Notes: a model not told the origin generated them from the letters alone. DNA of 64,000 nt from Streptococcus gordonii (GCF_001553855.1 NZ_LQWV01000040.1:168001-232000); one strand, 5' to 3'; positions 43,455 to 54,015 are shown, counted from the first letter of the stretch. Numbers and translations: made by a program.

Positions 43455-44732
43455 ATGTTAGATTTAAAACGTATCCGCACTGACTTTGATACTGTCGCTG
43501 AAAAATTAGCTACGCGAGGTGTTGACGCTGCTACCCTTAACCAAATGAAAACCATTGACAAAGAACGCCGGGATTTATTGGTAAAGGTCGAAGAACTCAA
43601 AGCAGAGCGCAATACTGTTTCTGCTGAAATTGCTCAAGCTAAACGCAACAAAGAAAATGCAGATGACAAGATTGCTGCCATGCAAAAACTTTCTGCTGAG
43701 GTCAAGAACTTAGACGCAACCTTGGCAGAGCTAGACGCTAAGTTGACTGAGTTCACTACCACTCTGCCTAACATCCCGCATGAAAGTGTTCCTGTCGGAG
43801 CAGATGAGGACGAAAACGTCGAAGTCCGTCGCTGGGGTACACCCCGCCAATTTGACTTTGAAGCTAAAGCTCACTGGGATTTGGGTGAAGATTTGGACAT
43901 CCTGGACTGGGAACGTGGTGCAAAAGTTACTGGTGCTCGCTTCCTCTTCTATAAGGGCTTAGGAGCTCGATTAGAGCGTGCTATCTACAACTTCATGCTG
44001 GATGAGCATGGCAAAGAAGGCTACACAGAAGTCATCACTCCTTATATGGTCAACCACGATTCTATGTTTGGCACTGGACAATATCCTAAGTTTAAAGAGG
44101 ATACGTTTGAACTAAGCGATACCAACTTCGTTCTGATTCCGACTGCTGAAGTTCCACTGACTAACTATTATCGAGACGAGATTCTTGACGGCAAAGAATT
44201 GCCAATCTACTTCACAGCTATGAGCCCATCATTCCGCTCTGAAGCCGGCTCTGCTGGTCGTGACACGCGCGGTCTGATTCGTCTGCACCAATTCCACAAG
44301 GTTGAAATGGTGAAATTTGCCAAGCCAGAAGAATCTTATGAAGAGCTAGAAAAGATGACTGCCAACGCAGAAAATATCCTGCAAAAGCTGAACCTGCCTT
44401 ACCGCGTTGTAGCACTCTGTACTGGAGATATGGGCTTCTCAGCCGCTAAGACCTACGACTTGGAAGTTTGGATTCCGGCTCAGAACACCTACCGTGAAAT
44501 CTCTAGTTGCTCTAACACAGAAGATTTCCAAGCTCGTCGAGCTCAAATTCGCTACCGTGACGAAGCAGATGGCAAGGTCAAACTCCTTCATACTCTCAAC
44601 GGTTCTGGACTGGCTGTCGGACGTACAGTAGCAGCTATCTTAGAAAATTATCAAAACGAAGATGGCTCTGTGACTATACCAGAGGTTCTGCGTCCGTACA
44701 TGGGTGGATTAGAAGTCATCGCACAAAAATAA
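43455..44732 (+). CDS. serS: Seryl-tRNA synthetase
   Basis: 425 residues. The N-terminal coiled-coil arm (about 30-100, Lys/Glu/Ala-rich) binds the long variable arm of tRNA-Ser. Class II motifs follow: motif 2 [29 protein letters not shown] and motif 3 [20 protein letters not shown]. It charges tRNA-Ser with serine. The ATG at 43455 has GGAGG at good spacing after the T-box. A compound hairpin terminator follows. Confidence 0.97.
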   Translation: MLDLKRIRTDFDTVAEKLATRGVDAATLNQMKTIDKERRDLLVKVEELKAERNTVSAEIAQAKRNKENADDKIAAMQKLSAEVKNLDATLAELDAKLTEFTTTLPNIPHESVPVGADEDENVEVRRWGTPRQFDFEAKAHWDLGEDLDILDWERGAKVTGARFLFYKGLGARLERAIYNFMLDEHGKEGYTEVITPYMVNHDSMFGTGQYPKFKEDTFELSDTNFVLIPTAEVPLTNYYRDEILDGKELPIYFTAMSPSFRSEAGSAGRDTRGLIRLHQFHKVEMVKFAKPEESYEELEKMTANAENILQKLNLPYRVVALCTGDMGFSAAKTYDLEVWIPAQNTYREISSCSNTEDFQARRAQIRYRDEADGKVKLLHTLNGSGLAVGRTVAAILENYQNEDGSVTIPEVLRPYMGGLEVIAQK

Positions 44733-44797
44733 AAGCAGATTCTCCTGATACTTTGCCTATATCACTAGGTCTAAGTACAGACTTATTTTACTAAAAT

Positions 44798-44872
44798 AAA
44801 AAAATCCGAGATCAACTCAGAGAAAATCAAAAACAGATTTTCAAAGAGTATCATCTTGGATTTTTTCTTATC
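44798..44872 (+). terminator. Compound terminator after serS
   Basis: Outer AAAAAATCC / GGATTTTTT arms, middle AGAT / ATCT and an inner GAAAATC / GATTTTC hairpin, ending in a T-run. On the minus strand the inner part reads GATACTCTTTGAAAATCT, similar to a short sequence common in mitis-group intergenic DNA. Confidence 0.65.
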
Positions 44873-44941
44873 TTTCTGGCCAGCAATGACTCTGTATCGT
44901 AAAAATAAACATATATGACATCTCAACAGCCAGAAAGGATA
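44868..44941. repeat. Imperfect inverted repeat in the serS/acyl-CoA dehydrogenase gap
   Basis: TATCTTTCTGGC and GCCAGAAAGGATA flank about 48 bases. The remainder of 44942-45229 shows no gene, RNA or repeat that I can recognise. Confidence 0.45.
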
Positions 44942-45229
44942 TATAGCAACTTAACTGCTTCCACAAAATATATCTAGCTCGCATAGGAAATAAGTAAAAG
45001 GTAGCCTACTAAACTTGAAACAAGGAGTAAAAATCATTAATAATAATAGCTTATGTCGATCCTGTCAATTGTTTTGAGATGACAAGGCTACGTTAGTGTC
45101 AGAAATAAGCAAATCATCAAGACTATTCAAGAAACCAGAGCACCGTTAATTGCTTACAAAGTGACTCTTTTGCATCATCGTCTTAATGTCCATTCTACCA
45201 ATAAATCAGCCACTGATTTGCCATCATTT

Positions 45230-46294
45230 CTATGAAGCTTCTAAAATATGCCGCAGCTGGACTGCACTCGGTGAGACAATGGGAAGAAAAGCTCCTTCGT
45301 TCCAACGTCGGATAAACCCAGAAGTCGAATTACTCAAGTATCCTCTGCCTCCACTAGCCTGCAGCTCCAAGAACAGACTTTGAGCCACTACATCAACTAT
45401 ATCAATTCGCAGCTGGAAGAGCTCCTTAGGGCGCTCAACAAAATAACCAGGCTGGAGAAGACCTCTATAGAGCTGTTCCTGGATTTCAGTCAGAGCAGCT
45501 ACTTGTTCCTCCCACTCCTCTCTCAAAATAGAGCGAACTGACAGATTGGCTTCGACCTCTGCCAAAGACTTCTCCGCTAGACCAAGAGCCAGACCAAACT
45601 GGTAACCTAGAAAAGCTGGGCGATTTTCTGCCAAAAAGTCCTGGGCATCTTGTGCAAGAATCCATTCCTCTTGCAAAGGCACATGGTTAAAGGTCAGAGC
45701 AGCTGTGTTTCCCCCTTGCAAAGACACAAACTCTAAATCCGCTGAACGGGAAAAATTCTCTGCATCAGACGGAACAGCCAGAACCAGTGGCTGGTGACTC
45801 CCGTCTTCGAAACCGGCAACAAATATGCTGAGGAAGCGATCCGCGCGAGCATTGGTTACCCAAGGCAGACGCCCCTTGAGATAAAGCTGCCCGTCTTCTT
45901 CTACAATAGAGACATTTAACTCCTCCAGATCCGATAGGAATTTAACAGCATTGGACAGGGCTGTCGCACCTGCATATTCCCCTGACAGAAGCCCTTCCAA
46001 ATAGTGGTCTCTAAAGTAGGGATTAGCAGACTTTAAGACGTTATCAATAAAGGTTCTTTGCCCCCAAGAGATAAAGGAAGCGGTCAAGGAATGGTGAGCC
46101 AGCTCCTTGAGCACCTCAATCACATCCGTATCATTGCCACCTCGGCCTCCCAGCTCTTCTGGAACGCCAACCCGAAAGGCTCCTTCAGCAGCGATACGCT
46201 CAATCAATTGATTGCCTGCTGCACAGGATTCTTTGTCAATTTGGTCAGCGTGGTCATCCAACCAGTTGATAAACTCTTTTGAAAAAAATGTCAT
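45230..46294 (-). CDS. Acyl-CoA dehydrogenase-family flavoprotein
   Basis: 354 residues, similar to short acyl-CoA dehydrogenases of the DszC/FMN-monooxygenase-like branch. FRVGVPEELGGRGG in the N-terminal helical domain, LPWVTNARADRFLSIFVAG in the middle beta domain and ASGGRGYLSNSTSGFIRRWNEGAF in the C-terminal domain. The catalytic Glu of fatty-acyl dehydrogenases cannot be assigned with confidence, and streptococci lack beta-oxidation, so the substrate is unknown. GAGGAGG before the ATG at 46294 decides the start. Follows the CMD-family gene by 18 bases; likely co-transcribed. Confidence 0.82.
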   Translation of the reverse strand: MTFFSKEFINWLDDHADQIDKESCAAGNQLIERIAAEGAFRVGVPEELGGRGGNDTDVIEVLKELAHHSLTASFISWGQRTFIDNVLKSANPYFRDHYLEGLLSGEYAGATALSNAVKFLSDLEELNVSIVEEDGQLYLKGRLPWVTNARADRFLSIFVAGFEDGSHQPLVLAVPSDAENFSRSADLEFVSLQGGNTAALTFNHVPLQEEWILAQDAQDFLAENRPAFLGYQFGLALGLAEKSLAEVEANLSVRSILREEWEEQVAALTEIQEQLYRGLLQPGYFVERPKELFQLRIDIVDVVAQSLFLELQASGGRGYLSNSTSGFIRRWNEGAFLPIVSPSAVQLRHILEAS

Positions 46295-46312
46295 TTGCCA
46301 CCTCCTCAAAGA

Positions 46313-46861
46313 CTAGGCATAAGGTTGCAATTCTGGATTAATTGGCGTGTTGGCCAGATTATTGGCATAATTGCAAAGGGTCGCAAGGCTGACACCTAGA
46401 ACTACATCCAGAGCATTCTCATGTGTATAGCCCGCTTCTAGGAAGTCTTCCAAAGCCTCGTCTCCGACCCGTCCCTTGGTATTGATGACAGCAATGGTAA
46501 ATTTAGCAAGTGTATCTAACTTCGGATCTGTATCAATCGGAGTACGATTGCGCAGAGCCTCCAAAAGATCATCATTCATTTGAATCTGCTTGATTGAAAA
46601 AGCTGTATGACCCGCTACACAGAAAGCACAGCCATTGGTAACTGCAGCCGTAATCTGTACTACTTCACGCTCAGTCGGTGTCAGGCTGTTACGGCGATTG
46701 ATGGCTCCAACCGTCCGATATGTTTCCAAGGCCGTTGGCGCATTTGCCAAAAGACCAATAAGATTGGGAAGGTAGCCCCCGTTATCTTTTTGAACGGTTT
46801 CTAAAACTTCCTTCACTTCAGCAGGAGCAGATTCAATTGTATGGATAGTAAATTCTGACAT
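46313..46861 (-). CDS. Carboxymuconolactone decarboxylase/AhpD-family protein
   Basis: 182 residues. LTPTEREVVQITAAVTNGCAFCVAGHTAFSIK contains the CxxC and downstream His of the AhpD-like peroxidase-related enzymes. PNLIGLLANAPTALETY and the N-terminus match that subgroup. AhpD-type proteins act as thiol reductants or peroxidases. Pairing with the acyl-CoA dehydrogenase-type gene suggests a shared oxidation or detoxification task. Upstream is an AT-rich dyad (TATATTTTATATA) that could bind a regulator. Confidence 0.87.
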   Translation of the reverse strand: MSEFTIHTIESAPAEVKEVLETVQKDNGGYLPNLIGLLANAPTALETYRTVGAINRRNSLTPTEREVVQITAAVTNGCAFCVAGHTAFSIKQIQMNDDLLEALRNRTPIDTDPKLDTLAKFTIAVINTKGRVGDEALEDFLEAGYTHENALDVVLGVSLATLCNYANNLANTPINPELQPYA

Positions 46862-47017
46862 AAATGACCTCTTTTCTTTTAATTAGCAACTATCTTAACA
46901 TAGGTTCTACGGCTTGTATAATATATATTTTATATAAGTCCTATAAAGAGAATATAATGCAGTAATTCAAACTAAAATTTTTTACCTAGATTTACCATGA
47001 TCAGACACAATTTTAAA

Positions 47018-47048
47018 CCAAAAAAGAAGCCTCCTAGCTTCTTTTTTA
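47018..47048. terminator. Bidirectional terminator
   Basis: AAAAAAGAAGC / GCTTCTTTTTT hairpin with a 6-base loop, A-run on one side and T-run on the other; terminates the membrane protein gene on the minus strand. Confidence 0.85.
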
Positions 47049-47105
47049 ATTTTTTCACCTCTATGGTTACTAAGACACTTTTTCATTAGCAATTCTTATA
47101 GAAGA

Positions 47106-47822
47106 TTATTCTTTATCGCTCTCAACTGCTTCGTCAGAAACAACGGCATCTAAGCTTTTCTCTTCCACTGTTGGTTCAGACTGAACCTGTTTTTCAACTG
47201 TTTCTTCTGTTACTAGCTTTGTGGGCTCTTCTTTATTTTCATCTGCTTCTACTTTTTTAGATTCTTCAGCTGAAGCAGGTGTTTCTGTATCTTTTGGCTG
47301 ATCGGTTTCTTTTTTGATTTCATTTACAGCAGTTTTTACTGTTGCAGAAGTTACACGGCCAACAGTTTGAGCAAATTCCTTACTTACATTGGCTGCATCT
47401 GTCAAGGTTTCTTTTGAAATCTTTCCTCCTGAGAAAGCCATTAATCCTAAAACAAATGTTGCAATTGAAGCAATTGAAGTCAAGTACAAACCTATACCGA
47501 CTGAAATACCATAACCACCATAACCAAAATTAGCACTCATATCGCCTAAGCGAAACAGGGCATAAATAGAAATAGCTGTCTCAATAACTCCCAAAGCCAC
47601 AACTCCCAGAGCAAAGTTTTTAATCAAAGGCCGAGTGCGATCTTTAAGAATAGCTAAGACAATAGCTCCGATGGCTAAAATTATAATAATCTTCCCATCC
47701 CCTTCAATTCCTGAAACACTTAAACCACCAAATCCACCTAGGTTTACAGTCCCCCAAGGCAAAACACTTCCAATTATTACTGCTACTGACGCAATGATAA
47801 TGTACAAACGATTTTTTTCCAT
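47106..47822 (-). CDS. Membrane protein with four helices and long acidic tail, unknown function
   Basis: 238 residues. About 5-135 hold four hydrophobic segments with Gly-rich loops (GTVNLGGFGGLSVSGIEGDGK, ANFGYGGYGISVGIGLY). From about 140 the protein is hydrophilic: an amphipathic stretch (DAANVSKEFAQTVGRVTSATV) and then 85 residues rich in Glu, Lys, Thr and Val, probably disordered. No signal peptide or LPXTG. I do not recognise a named family. Single gene with its own terminator, 118 bases downstream of accA. Confidence 0.75.
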   Translation of the reverse strand: MEKNRLYIIIASVAVIIGSVLPWGTVNLGGFGGLSVSGIEGDGKIIIILAIGAIVLAILKDRTRPLIKNFALGVVALGVIETAISIYALFRLGDMSANFGYGGYGISVGIGLYLTSIASIATFVLGLMAFSGGKISKETLTDAANVSKEFAQTVGRVTSATVKTAVNEIKKETDQPKDTETPASAEESKKVEADENKEEPTKLVTEETVEKQVQSEPTVEEKSLDAVVSDEAVESDKE

Positions 47823-47894
47823 TTGACTTCTCCTTCTCTAAGCACAAGCTATCTGATTTAAGGTAAAAAAGATAGATTGTAGACTAACAATTTA

Positions 47895-47930
47895 TAAAAA
47901 GAGACCAAGACAAGAATATCTTGGTCTTCA
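47895..47930 (-). terminator. Terminator of the fab/acc cluster
   Basis: Minus strand AGACCAAGA / TCTTGGTCT stem then CTTTTT, just past the accA stop. Confidence 0.9.
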
Positions 47931-47940
47931 AAAAAGCTTC

Positions 47941-48711
47941 TTAATATTTTCTAAAACGCTGATAACGTTGGTCGACCAATTCTTCCACGCTCCATGAAGA
48001 AAGTTGTTCTAATTCAACTAAAAGTTCTTGTTTGATAGAAGCAATCAAATCCTGATTGCTTAAACCTGTTTCCTCAATTACCTTATCAACAATCTCCATT
48101 TGCAAAAGTTCGTGGGATGTTATTTTCATTAACTCAGCAGCTTCCATGGCTCTACTGCCATCCTTCCACAAGATAGAAGCAAAGCCTTCTGGACTCAAAA
48201 CTGCATAAATTGAATTCTCTAACATCCAAACTCGATTAGCCACTCCTAGAGCCAAGGCCCCTCCAGAACCACCTTCACCAATAATAATGGCAATAATCGG
48301 TACTTTTAGATCACTCATCTCCATCAGGTTTCGAGCAATAGCTTCACCTTGCCCACGCTCTTCTGCTCCAACACCTGGATAAGCTCCAGCAGTATTGATA
48401 AAAGTAACGATTGGGCGACCAAATTTTTCTGCCTGCTTCATTAGGCGCAAAGCTTTACGATACCCTTCAGGATGAGGCTGACCGAAATTCCGTTTTAGAT
48501 TATCTTGAAGATTCTTCCCTTTTTGAATTCCAATAACAGTCACTGGACGGCCGTCTAGGCTACCGATGCCTCCAATCACAGCTCCATCATCTCGAAAAGA
48601 ACGATCTCCATGCAATTGAATGAAATCATCAAAAATTGCCTTGGCATAATCAAGAGCCGTCAGCCGAGTCTGATCTCTCGCTTCTCTTACAATCCGAGTA
48701 ATCTTTGTCAT
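47941..48711 (-). CDS. accA: Acetyl-CoA carboxylase carboxyltransferase alpha subunit
   Basis: 256 residues. [30 protein letters not shown] and [41 protein letters not shown] are the carboxyltransferase alpha signatures with the oxyanion-hole Gly pairs. With AccD it transfers CO2 from biotin to acetyl-CoA, giving malonyl-CoA. Overlaps accD by 4 bases and is the last gene of the cluster. Confidence 0.97.
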   Translation of the reverse strand: MTKITRIVREARDQTRLTALDYAKAIFDDFIQLHGDRSFRDDGAVIGGIGSLDGRPVTVIGIQKGKNLQDNLKRNFGQPHPEGYRKALRLMKQAEKFGRPIVTFINTAGAYPGVGAEERGQGEAIARNLMEMSDLKVPIIAIIIGEGGSGGALALGVANRVWMLENSIYAVLSPEGFASILWKDGSRAMEAAELMKITSHELLQMEIVDKVIEETGLSNQDLIASIKQELLVELEQLSSWSVEELVDQRYQRFRKY

Positions 48712-49571
48712 TGCTGCCCTCCATGAAATTCCAACAATTTAGCAATCTTATCTCTTAATTTTGCTCGTTTCACAATAGCATCTACAAAACCATGTTCCAT
48801 GAGAAATTCTGCCTTTTGAAAACCATCTGGTAAATTTTCACGAACAGTGGATTCAATAACTCGACGACCAGCGAATCCAACAAGACTTTGAGGTTCCGCT
48901 AAAATAATGTCACCTTCCATTGCAAATGACGCTGTTACCCCACCAGTAGTAGGGTCTGTTAAAATCGTCAGATAAAACAAACCTGCTTTAGAATGTCTTT
49001 GTACCGCCGCTGAAATTTTGGCCATCTGCATGAGACTGATAATCCCTTCCTGCATACGTGCCCCTCCAGAAGCTGTAAACAAGACTACTGGTAAGCGAAG
49101 TTCCGTTGCATATTCAAACAAGCGTGTAATTTTTTCTCCAACTACACTTCCCATGGAGGCCATGATAAAGTTTGAGTCCATTATTCCCAAAGCTGTTTTA
49201 TGTCCTTTGATGGAGGCAGTTCCTGTTAACACAGCTTCATCCAAGCCAGTTTTTTCACGCATTTGGGCCAATTTGTCCTTATAATTAGGAAAATTCAATG
49301 GATCTTTCGTTTCAATGCCTGTAAATAATTCTTCAAAGGTATCTTCATCTACAGTTAAAGCAAGTCGCTCAAGTGCTGTAATACGGAAAGTATAACCACA
49401 ATTAGGACAAACACGATCGCTACCTAAATCTTTTTGGTAAATGGTATGCTTACAACCAGGACATTTCGAAAAGAGCTCATCCGGTACCTCTGGTTTTTGT
49501 TGAGGCAGTTCCCTATATGAACGATTAGGATTAATCCGGATATATTTATCCTTTTTGGAGAATAAAGCCAT
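48708..49571 (-). CDS. accD: Acetyl-CoA carboxylase carboxyltransferase beta subunit
   Basis: 287 residues. A zinc ribbon at about 37-59 ([14 protein letters not shown], then CPNCGYTF) precedes the crotonase-fold carboxyltransferase core ([43 protein letters not shown]). GGAG is better spaced from the second ATG (49571) than from the first (49574). Partner of AccA. Confidence 0.97.
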   Translation of the reverse strand: MALFSKKDKYIRINPNRSYRELPQQKPEVPDELFSKCPGCKHTIYQKDLGSDRVCPNCGYTFRITALERLALTVDEDTFEELFTGIETKDPLNFPNYKDKLAQMREKTGLDEAVLTGTASIKGHKTALGIMDSNFIMASMGSVVGEKITRLFEYATELRLPVVLFTASGGARMQEGIISLMQMAKISAAVQRHSKAGLFYLTILTDPTTGGVTASFAMEGDIILAEPQSLVGFAGRRVIESTVRENLPDGFQKAEFLMEHGFVDAIVKRAKLRDKIAKLLEFHGGQQ

Positions 49572-49638
49572 CATTTACTCCTTTATTACTACAGTTTCCC
49601 TTTACAAAAGCTTAGCTTCCTTCGCTTTATGAAAGGTT

Positions 49639-51018
49639 TTATTTATCTTCTTTTAATCTTTCTTGGTAAGCAGGGAGAAATTTCTCCATTAAAAAGGCTG
49701 TATCATAATCCCCTGCAATAACCTGAGAGTCTGAAATCAAGTCTAACTGAAACTCACTGTTGGTTAATACACCATCGATTTCCAATTCATAAAGAGCTCG
49801 TTGCATCTTCATCAAAGCGTCAAAACGATTTTCCCCATGAACAATGATTTTAGCAATCATACTGTCATAGTATGGAGGAATGGTGTAACCTGGATAAACA
49901 GCTGAGTCCACACGAAGACCGACCCCACCACTAGGCAAATAGAGGTTTGAAATCTTACCTGGACTTGGGGCAAAATTAAAGGCTGGATTTTCAGCATTGA
50001 TCCGGCACTCGATAGCATGACCGTGAATTTCAATATCATCCTGCGAGAAAGAAAGTTCTTGGCCATCAGCAATGCGAATCTGTTCCTTAACAATATCTAC
50101 GCCAGTAACAAATTCTGTTACAGGGTGTTCTACTTGAACACGAGTGTTCATTTCCATAAAGTAGAATTCACCTTTATTTTCATCATAGAGAAACTCAATT
50201 GTTCCAGCATTTTCATAGCCGACTGACTGAGCAGCTCGTACAGCTGCATCTCCAATCTTTTGACGGAGAGTCTTACCGATAGCCACTGATGGAGCTTCTT
50301 CTAAGACCTTTTGGTTATTACGCTGGAGCGAGCAGTCACGCTCTCCCAGATGGACGACATGTCCATGCTGGTCGGCCAAAATCTGCACTTCAATATGACG
50401 AGCGGGATAAATAACACGCTCCATATACATAGCGCCATTCCCAAAGGCAGCCTTAGCCTCGCTAGAAGCAGACTCAAAAGCCGCTACCAAATCTTCAGCC
50501 TTTTCAACCTTACGGATTCCCTTTCCGCCACCTCCAGCAGAAGCCTTAAGCATAACAGGGTAGCCAATTTTTTCAGCAACTTCTAAAGCCTCTTCAGCAG
50601 TAAAAACTTCTCCGTCAGATCCAGGAATAACTGGAACATTAGCCTTAATCATTTGAGCACGAGCATTAATCTTATCGCCCATCATATCCATGATTGCCCC
50701 AGAAGGACCGATGAATTTCACACCAACTTCCTCACACATGGTTGCGAACTTAGAATTTTCACTCAAAAATCCAAAACCAGGATGAATAGCTTCAGCTTCT
50801 GTCAGAACAGCCGCTGAAAGCACAGCATTCATATTGAGATAAGAATCAGTTGACTTAGCAGGGCCAATACAAATAGCTTCATCTGCCAATAAGGTATGAA
50901 GGGCTTCTTTATCAGCTGTTGAATAAACTGCCACTGTCGCAATCCCTAATTCACGAGCCGCACGAATAATTCTGACCGCAATTTCCCCACGGTTAGCAAT
51001 CAATATTTTACGAAACAT
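49639..51018 (-). CDS. accC: Acetyl-CoA carboxylase biotin carboxylase subunit
   Basis: 459 residues, starting MFRKILIANRGEIAVRIIRAARELG. ATP-grasp features: KASAGGGGKGIRKV glycine loop, ERDCSLQRNNQKVLEEAPS, FMEMNTRVQVEHPVTE with metal and substrate residues. It carboxylates the biotin of AccB using bicarbonate and ATP. GGGAG nine bases before the ATG. Confidence 0.97.
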   Translation of the reverse strand: MFRKILIANRGEIAVRIIRAARELGIATVAVYSTADKEALHTLLADEAICIGPAKSTDSYLNMNAVLSAAVLTEAEAIHPGFGFLSENSKFATMCEEVGVKFIGPSGAIMDMMGDKINARAQMIKANVPVIPGSDGEVFTAEEALEVAEKIGYPVMLKASAGGGGKGIRKVEKAEDLVAAFESASSEAKAAFGNGAMYMERVIYPARHIEVQILADQHGHVVHLGERDCSLQRNNQKVLEEAPSVAIGKTLRQKIGDAAVRAAQSVGYENAGTIEFLYDENKGEFYFMEMNTRVQVEHPVTEFVTGVDIVKEQIRIADGQELSFSQDDIEIHGHAIECRINAENPAFNFAPSPGKISNLYLPSGGVGLRVDSAVYPGYTIPPYYDSMIAKIIVHGENRFDALMKMQRALYELEIDGVLTNSEFQLDLISDSQVIAGDYDTAFLMEKFLPAYQERLKEDK

Positions 51019-51035
51019 GGTGAAATCTCCCTTTT

Positions 51036-51458
51036 CTATTGGCCAATAGCAAATGTCAAGGTGCCACTAGCTGCGAGTTTGCCATCTACTTCTGCTTTAG
51101 CTTCAACAACCGCAATGGTACCACGACGTTTCACAAATTTAGCAGTCATGATAAGCTGATCACCTGGAACAACTTGTTTTTTGAATTTGACCTTATCCAT
51201 ACCAGCATAAAAAACAAGCTTACCTTTGTTTTCTTCTTTAGACAATTCCAGTACACCCGCAGTCTGAGCCAAAGCTTCCATAATCAAAACACCCGGCATG
51301 ACTGGATATTGAGGAAAATGACCGTTAAAGAATGGTTCATTAATTGTCACATTTTTCAAAGCAACAATCTCATCTTCGCTAACTTCTAATACACGATCCA
51401 CCAACAACATTGGATAACGATGAGGAAGTGCCTCTTTTATTGCATTGATATCGATCAT
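51036..51458 (-). CDS. fabZ: 3-hydroxyacyl-ACP dehydratase
   Basis: 140-residue hot-dog protein; [13 protein letters not shown] and [29 protein letters not shown] carry the catalytic His and the downstream Glu. It dehydrates beta-hydroxyacyl-ACP to trans-2-enoyl-ACP. Overlaps accB by 4 bases. Confidence 0.97.
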   Translation of the reverse strand: MIDINAIKEALPHRYPMLLVDRVLEVSEDEIVALKNVTINEPFFNGHFPQYPVMPGVLIMEALAQTAGVLELSKEENKGKLVFYAGMDKVKFKKQVVPGDQLIMTAKFVKRRGTIAVVEAKAEVDGKLAASGTLTFAIGQ

Positions 51459-51943
51459 TTAATGCGTACCAGACCTTTCCCAAATTCAACCATTTCTTCA
51501 TTTTGAACTAAAATTTCAGTGACAACACCATCTTTAGGAGCAGGCACTTCATTCATCACTTTCATGGCCTCAATAATCATCAAGGTTTGTCCTTTTTTCA
51601 CTTGGTCACCTACGTTCACAAAAGCAGGTTTATCTGGTCCGGCTGCTAAATAGGCTACTCCAACCAAAGGACTTTCCACAACATCACCTTCAGCCGCGAT
51701 TGGTGCCGGTGCTGCTTCAGCAGGCACTTCTTGCTGTTCAACAACTACTTCAACCTGAGGAGCTGGAGCAATTGGAGCTACTGGTGTGGCTGTAGGAAGA
51801 GGACTTGCGTTAACCTCTTGAGTTGCAATTTTTCCTTCGTTCTTACTGAATGTCAGTTCATCTTGTTGATTTTTATACGAAAATTCCCGCAAACTTGATT
51901 GGTCAAACTGTGCCATCAAGTCTTTAATTTCATTGATATTCAT
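51455..51943 (-). CDS. accB: Biotin carboxyl carrier protein of acetyl-CoA carboxylase
   Basis: 162 residues. An N-terminal helix, a Pro/Ala/Val-rich hinge (about 45-85) and the biotinyl domain with [16 protein letters not shown], where the Lys of EAMKM-type EAMKV is biotinylated. The Met after Lys is replaced by Val, a tolerated variation. It shuttles carboxyl groups between AccC and AccAD. Confidence 0.96.
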   Translation of the reverse strand: MNINEIKDLMAQFDQSSLREFSYKNQQDELTFSKNEGKIATQEVNASPLPTATPVAPIAPAPQVEVVVEQQEVPAEAAPAPIAAEGDVVESPLVGVAYLAAGPDKPAFVNVGDQVKKGQTLMIIEAMKVMNEVPAPKDGVVTEILVQNEEMVEFGKGLVRIK

Positions 51944-51949
51944 AAGTTA

Positions 51950-53182
51950 TTATGCCTCCCAACGTTTAAAGGCAAGAACAGCATTATGGCCACCAAAACC
52001 AAATGTATTGGAAATAGCATAAGGAATTTCCTGTTCTTTTCCTTGGCCAAAAATGACATTGGCTTCAATGTAATCAGACAATTCTTGAGTTCCTGCAGTC
52101 TTCGGTACAAAGCTATGACGCATTGCTTCGATAGTCGCAATAGCTTCCACTGCTCCTGCAGCACCTAACAAATGCCCTGTAAAGGACTTAGTTGAAGAAA
52201 CGGCTACTTCTTTACCTAATACAGATACAATCGCACCACTCTCTCCTTTTTCATTGGCAGGAGTAGAAGTTCCATGAGCATTAACATATGCCACATCTTC
52301 AGGTTTAATTTCAGCTTCTTCTAATGCTAGTTTAATAGCTTTAATCGCACCAAGTCCTTCCGGATGAGGAGACGTCATATGGTGAGCATCACATGTGTTT
52401 CCATACCCTACTACTTCAGCAAGGATTGTTGCACCACGTTTTTCAGCATGTTCTAAGCTTTCCAGCACTAACATACCGGAACCTTCTCCCATAACAAAAC
52501 CATTTCTGTCTTTATCAAATGGGATAGAGGCACGAGTTGGATCTTCCGTTGTGGACAAAGCTGTCAAAGCTTGGAAACCAGCAATCGCAAAAGGAGTGAT
52601 GGATGCTTCAGAACCACCAACTAACATCACATCTTGGAAACCAAATTTAATGGAACGGAAAGCATCTCCAATTGCATCATTAGATGAGGCACAGGCCGTA
52701 TTAATGGACTTACAAACACCATTGGCACCAAAGCGCATAGCAACATTCCCAGAAGCCATATTTGGCAAGGCTTTTGGAAGTGTCATTGGTTTCACTCGTT
52801 TCGGACCTTTTTCATGCAAGCGGATAACTTGATCTTCAATTTCCTTAATACCACCGATACCTGAAGCAACGATAACACCAAAACGATCTTTATCAATAGC
52901 TTCCACGTCAAGACCAGCATGATTTACAGCTTCCTCTGCAGCATAAAGAGCATACAGTGAATAATTATCAAAACGGTTAGTGTCTTTTTTAATGAAGTAT
53001 TTATCAAAAGGAAAATCTTGAACCTCAGCAGCATTATGAACAGCAAATTCACTGTGGTCAAACTTAGTAATTGGCCCAATACCAATTTTTCCTTCCTTAA
53101 GGCTAGTCCAAAATTCTTCTGGTGTATTTCCAATTGGGGAAGTTAGGCCATAGCCAGTTACTACAACACGATTTAGTTTCAT
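51950..53182 (-). CDS. fabF: Beta-ketoacyl-ACP synthase II
   Basis: 410 residues. INTACASSNDAIGDAF contains the nucleophile Cys, VNAHGTSTPANE and SFTGHLLGAAGAVEA the two catalytic His. It elongates acyl-ACP with malonyl-ACP. The ATG at 53182 has AAAGGAG at 8 bases; the longer frame upstream has none. AccB starts right after the stop. Confidence 0.97.
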   Translation of the reverse strand: MKLNRVVVTGYGLTSPIGNTPEEFWTSLKEGKIGIGPITKFDHSEFAVHNAAEVQDFPFDKYFIKKDTNRFDNYSLYALYAAEEAVNHAGLDVEAIDKDRFGVIVASGIGGIKEIEDQVIRLHEKGPKRVKPMTLPKALPNMASGNVAMRFGANGVCKSINTACASSNDAIGDAFRSIKFGFQDVMLVGGSEASITPFAIAGFQALTALSTTEDPTRASIPFDKDRNGFVMGEGSGMLVLESLEHAEKRGATILAEVVGYGNTCDAHHMTSPHPEGLGAIKAIKLALEEAEIKPEDVAYVNAHGTSTPANEKGESGAIVSVLGKEVAVSSTKSFTGHLLGAAGAVEAIATIEAMRHSFVPKTAGTQELSDYIEANVIFGQGKEQEIPYAISNTFGFGGHNAVLAFKRWEA

Positions 53183-53271
53183 CTCAAAACTCCTTTTTAC
53201 GGTAAGATTTAAACTTAGAAAATTGCAACTAAGATGCATTCTAAGTAGATTTTTTCTATACTTTTACTAAA

Positions 53272-54006
53272 TTATTGCATTGTCAAGCCACCATCGATAG
53301 TGATTACCTGACCTGTTAAGTATTCCTGACTGGCAAGAAAGACTGCAACATCTGCAACTTCCTCAGTATTACCAAAACGCTTCATTGGTATTTGAGCCAG
53401 AGAAGCTTCTTTAATTTTTTCTGGCAAACCATCAGTCATATCAGATTCAATAAATCCTGGGGCAATCACATTGACGCGTATATTACGAGCCGCAACCTCA
53501 CGAGCTACTGACTTAGAAAAACCAATCAAACCTGCTTTAGAGGCGGCATAGTTTGCTTGTCCAATATTTCCTGTCAAACCGACCACGCTAGACATATTGA
53601 TAATAGCTCCCTGACGCGCCTTAGTCATTGGTTTTAAAACAGCTTGCGTCATGTTAAATGCACCAGTCAAATTAACCTTTAGCACTTGTTCAAAATCTTC
53701 CTCAGTCAATTTAAGCATGAGTTTATCTTTAGTAATTCCTGCATTATTAACCAAAACATCAACTGAACCCATAGCCAAAGTTGCTTCTTCTACCATATGC
53801 TTTGCATCAGCGCTATCTGAAACATCCCCAATAACCGCAAAAACCTTTACAGGATAGTCTTTAAACTCTGCCAAGACGTCCTCTGAGACTTCTCCACGTC
53901 CATTTAAAATAATATTAGCTCCAAGACTAGCAAATTTATGGGCAATAGCAAGACCAATTCCCCGAGTGGAGCCTGTAATCAATACGTTCTTATCTTTTAA
54001 TTCCAT
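53272..54006 (-). CDS. fabG: 3-oxoacyl-ACP reductase
   Basis: 244-residue short-chain dehydrogenase: GSTRGIGLAIA (NADPH site), NNAG, Ser in INMSSVVG and YAASKAG with catalytic Tyr and Lys. It reduces beta-ketoacyl-ACP in each elongation cycle. Start 9 bases after the fabD stop. Confidence 0.97.
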   Translation of the reverse strand: MELKDKNVLITGSTRGIGLAIAHKFASLGANIILNGRGEVSEDVLAEFKDYPVKVFAVIGDVSDSADAKHMVEEATLAMGSVDVLVNNAGITKDKLMLKLTEEDFEQVLKVNLTGAFNMTQAVLKPMTKARQGAIINMSSVVGLTGNIGQANYAASKAGLIGFSKSVAREVAARNIRVNVIAPGFIESDMTDGLPEKIKEASLAQIPMKRFGNTEEVADVAVFLASQEYLTGQVITIDGGLTMQ

Positions 54007-54015
54007 ATTGTTTCC

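Noticed and set aside
45000..45229. Possible decayed gene between serS and the acyl-CoA dehydrogenase gene
   Set aside because: All frames are broken by frequent stops and no recognisable protein segment remains.
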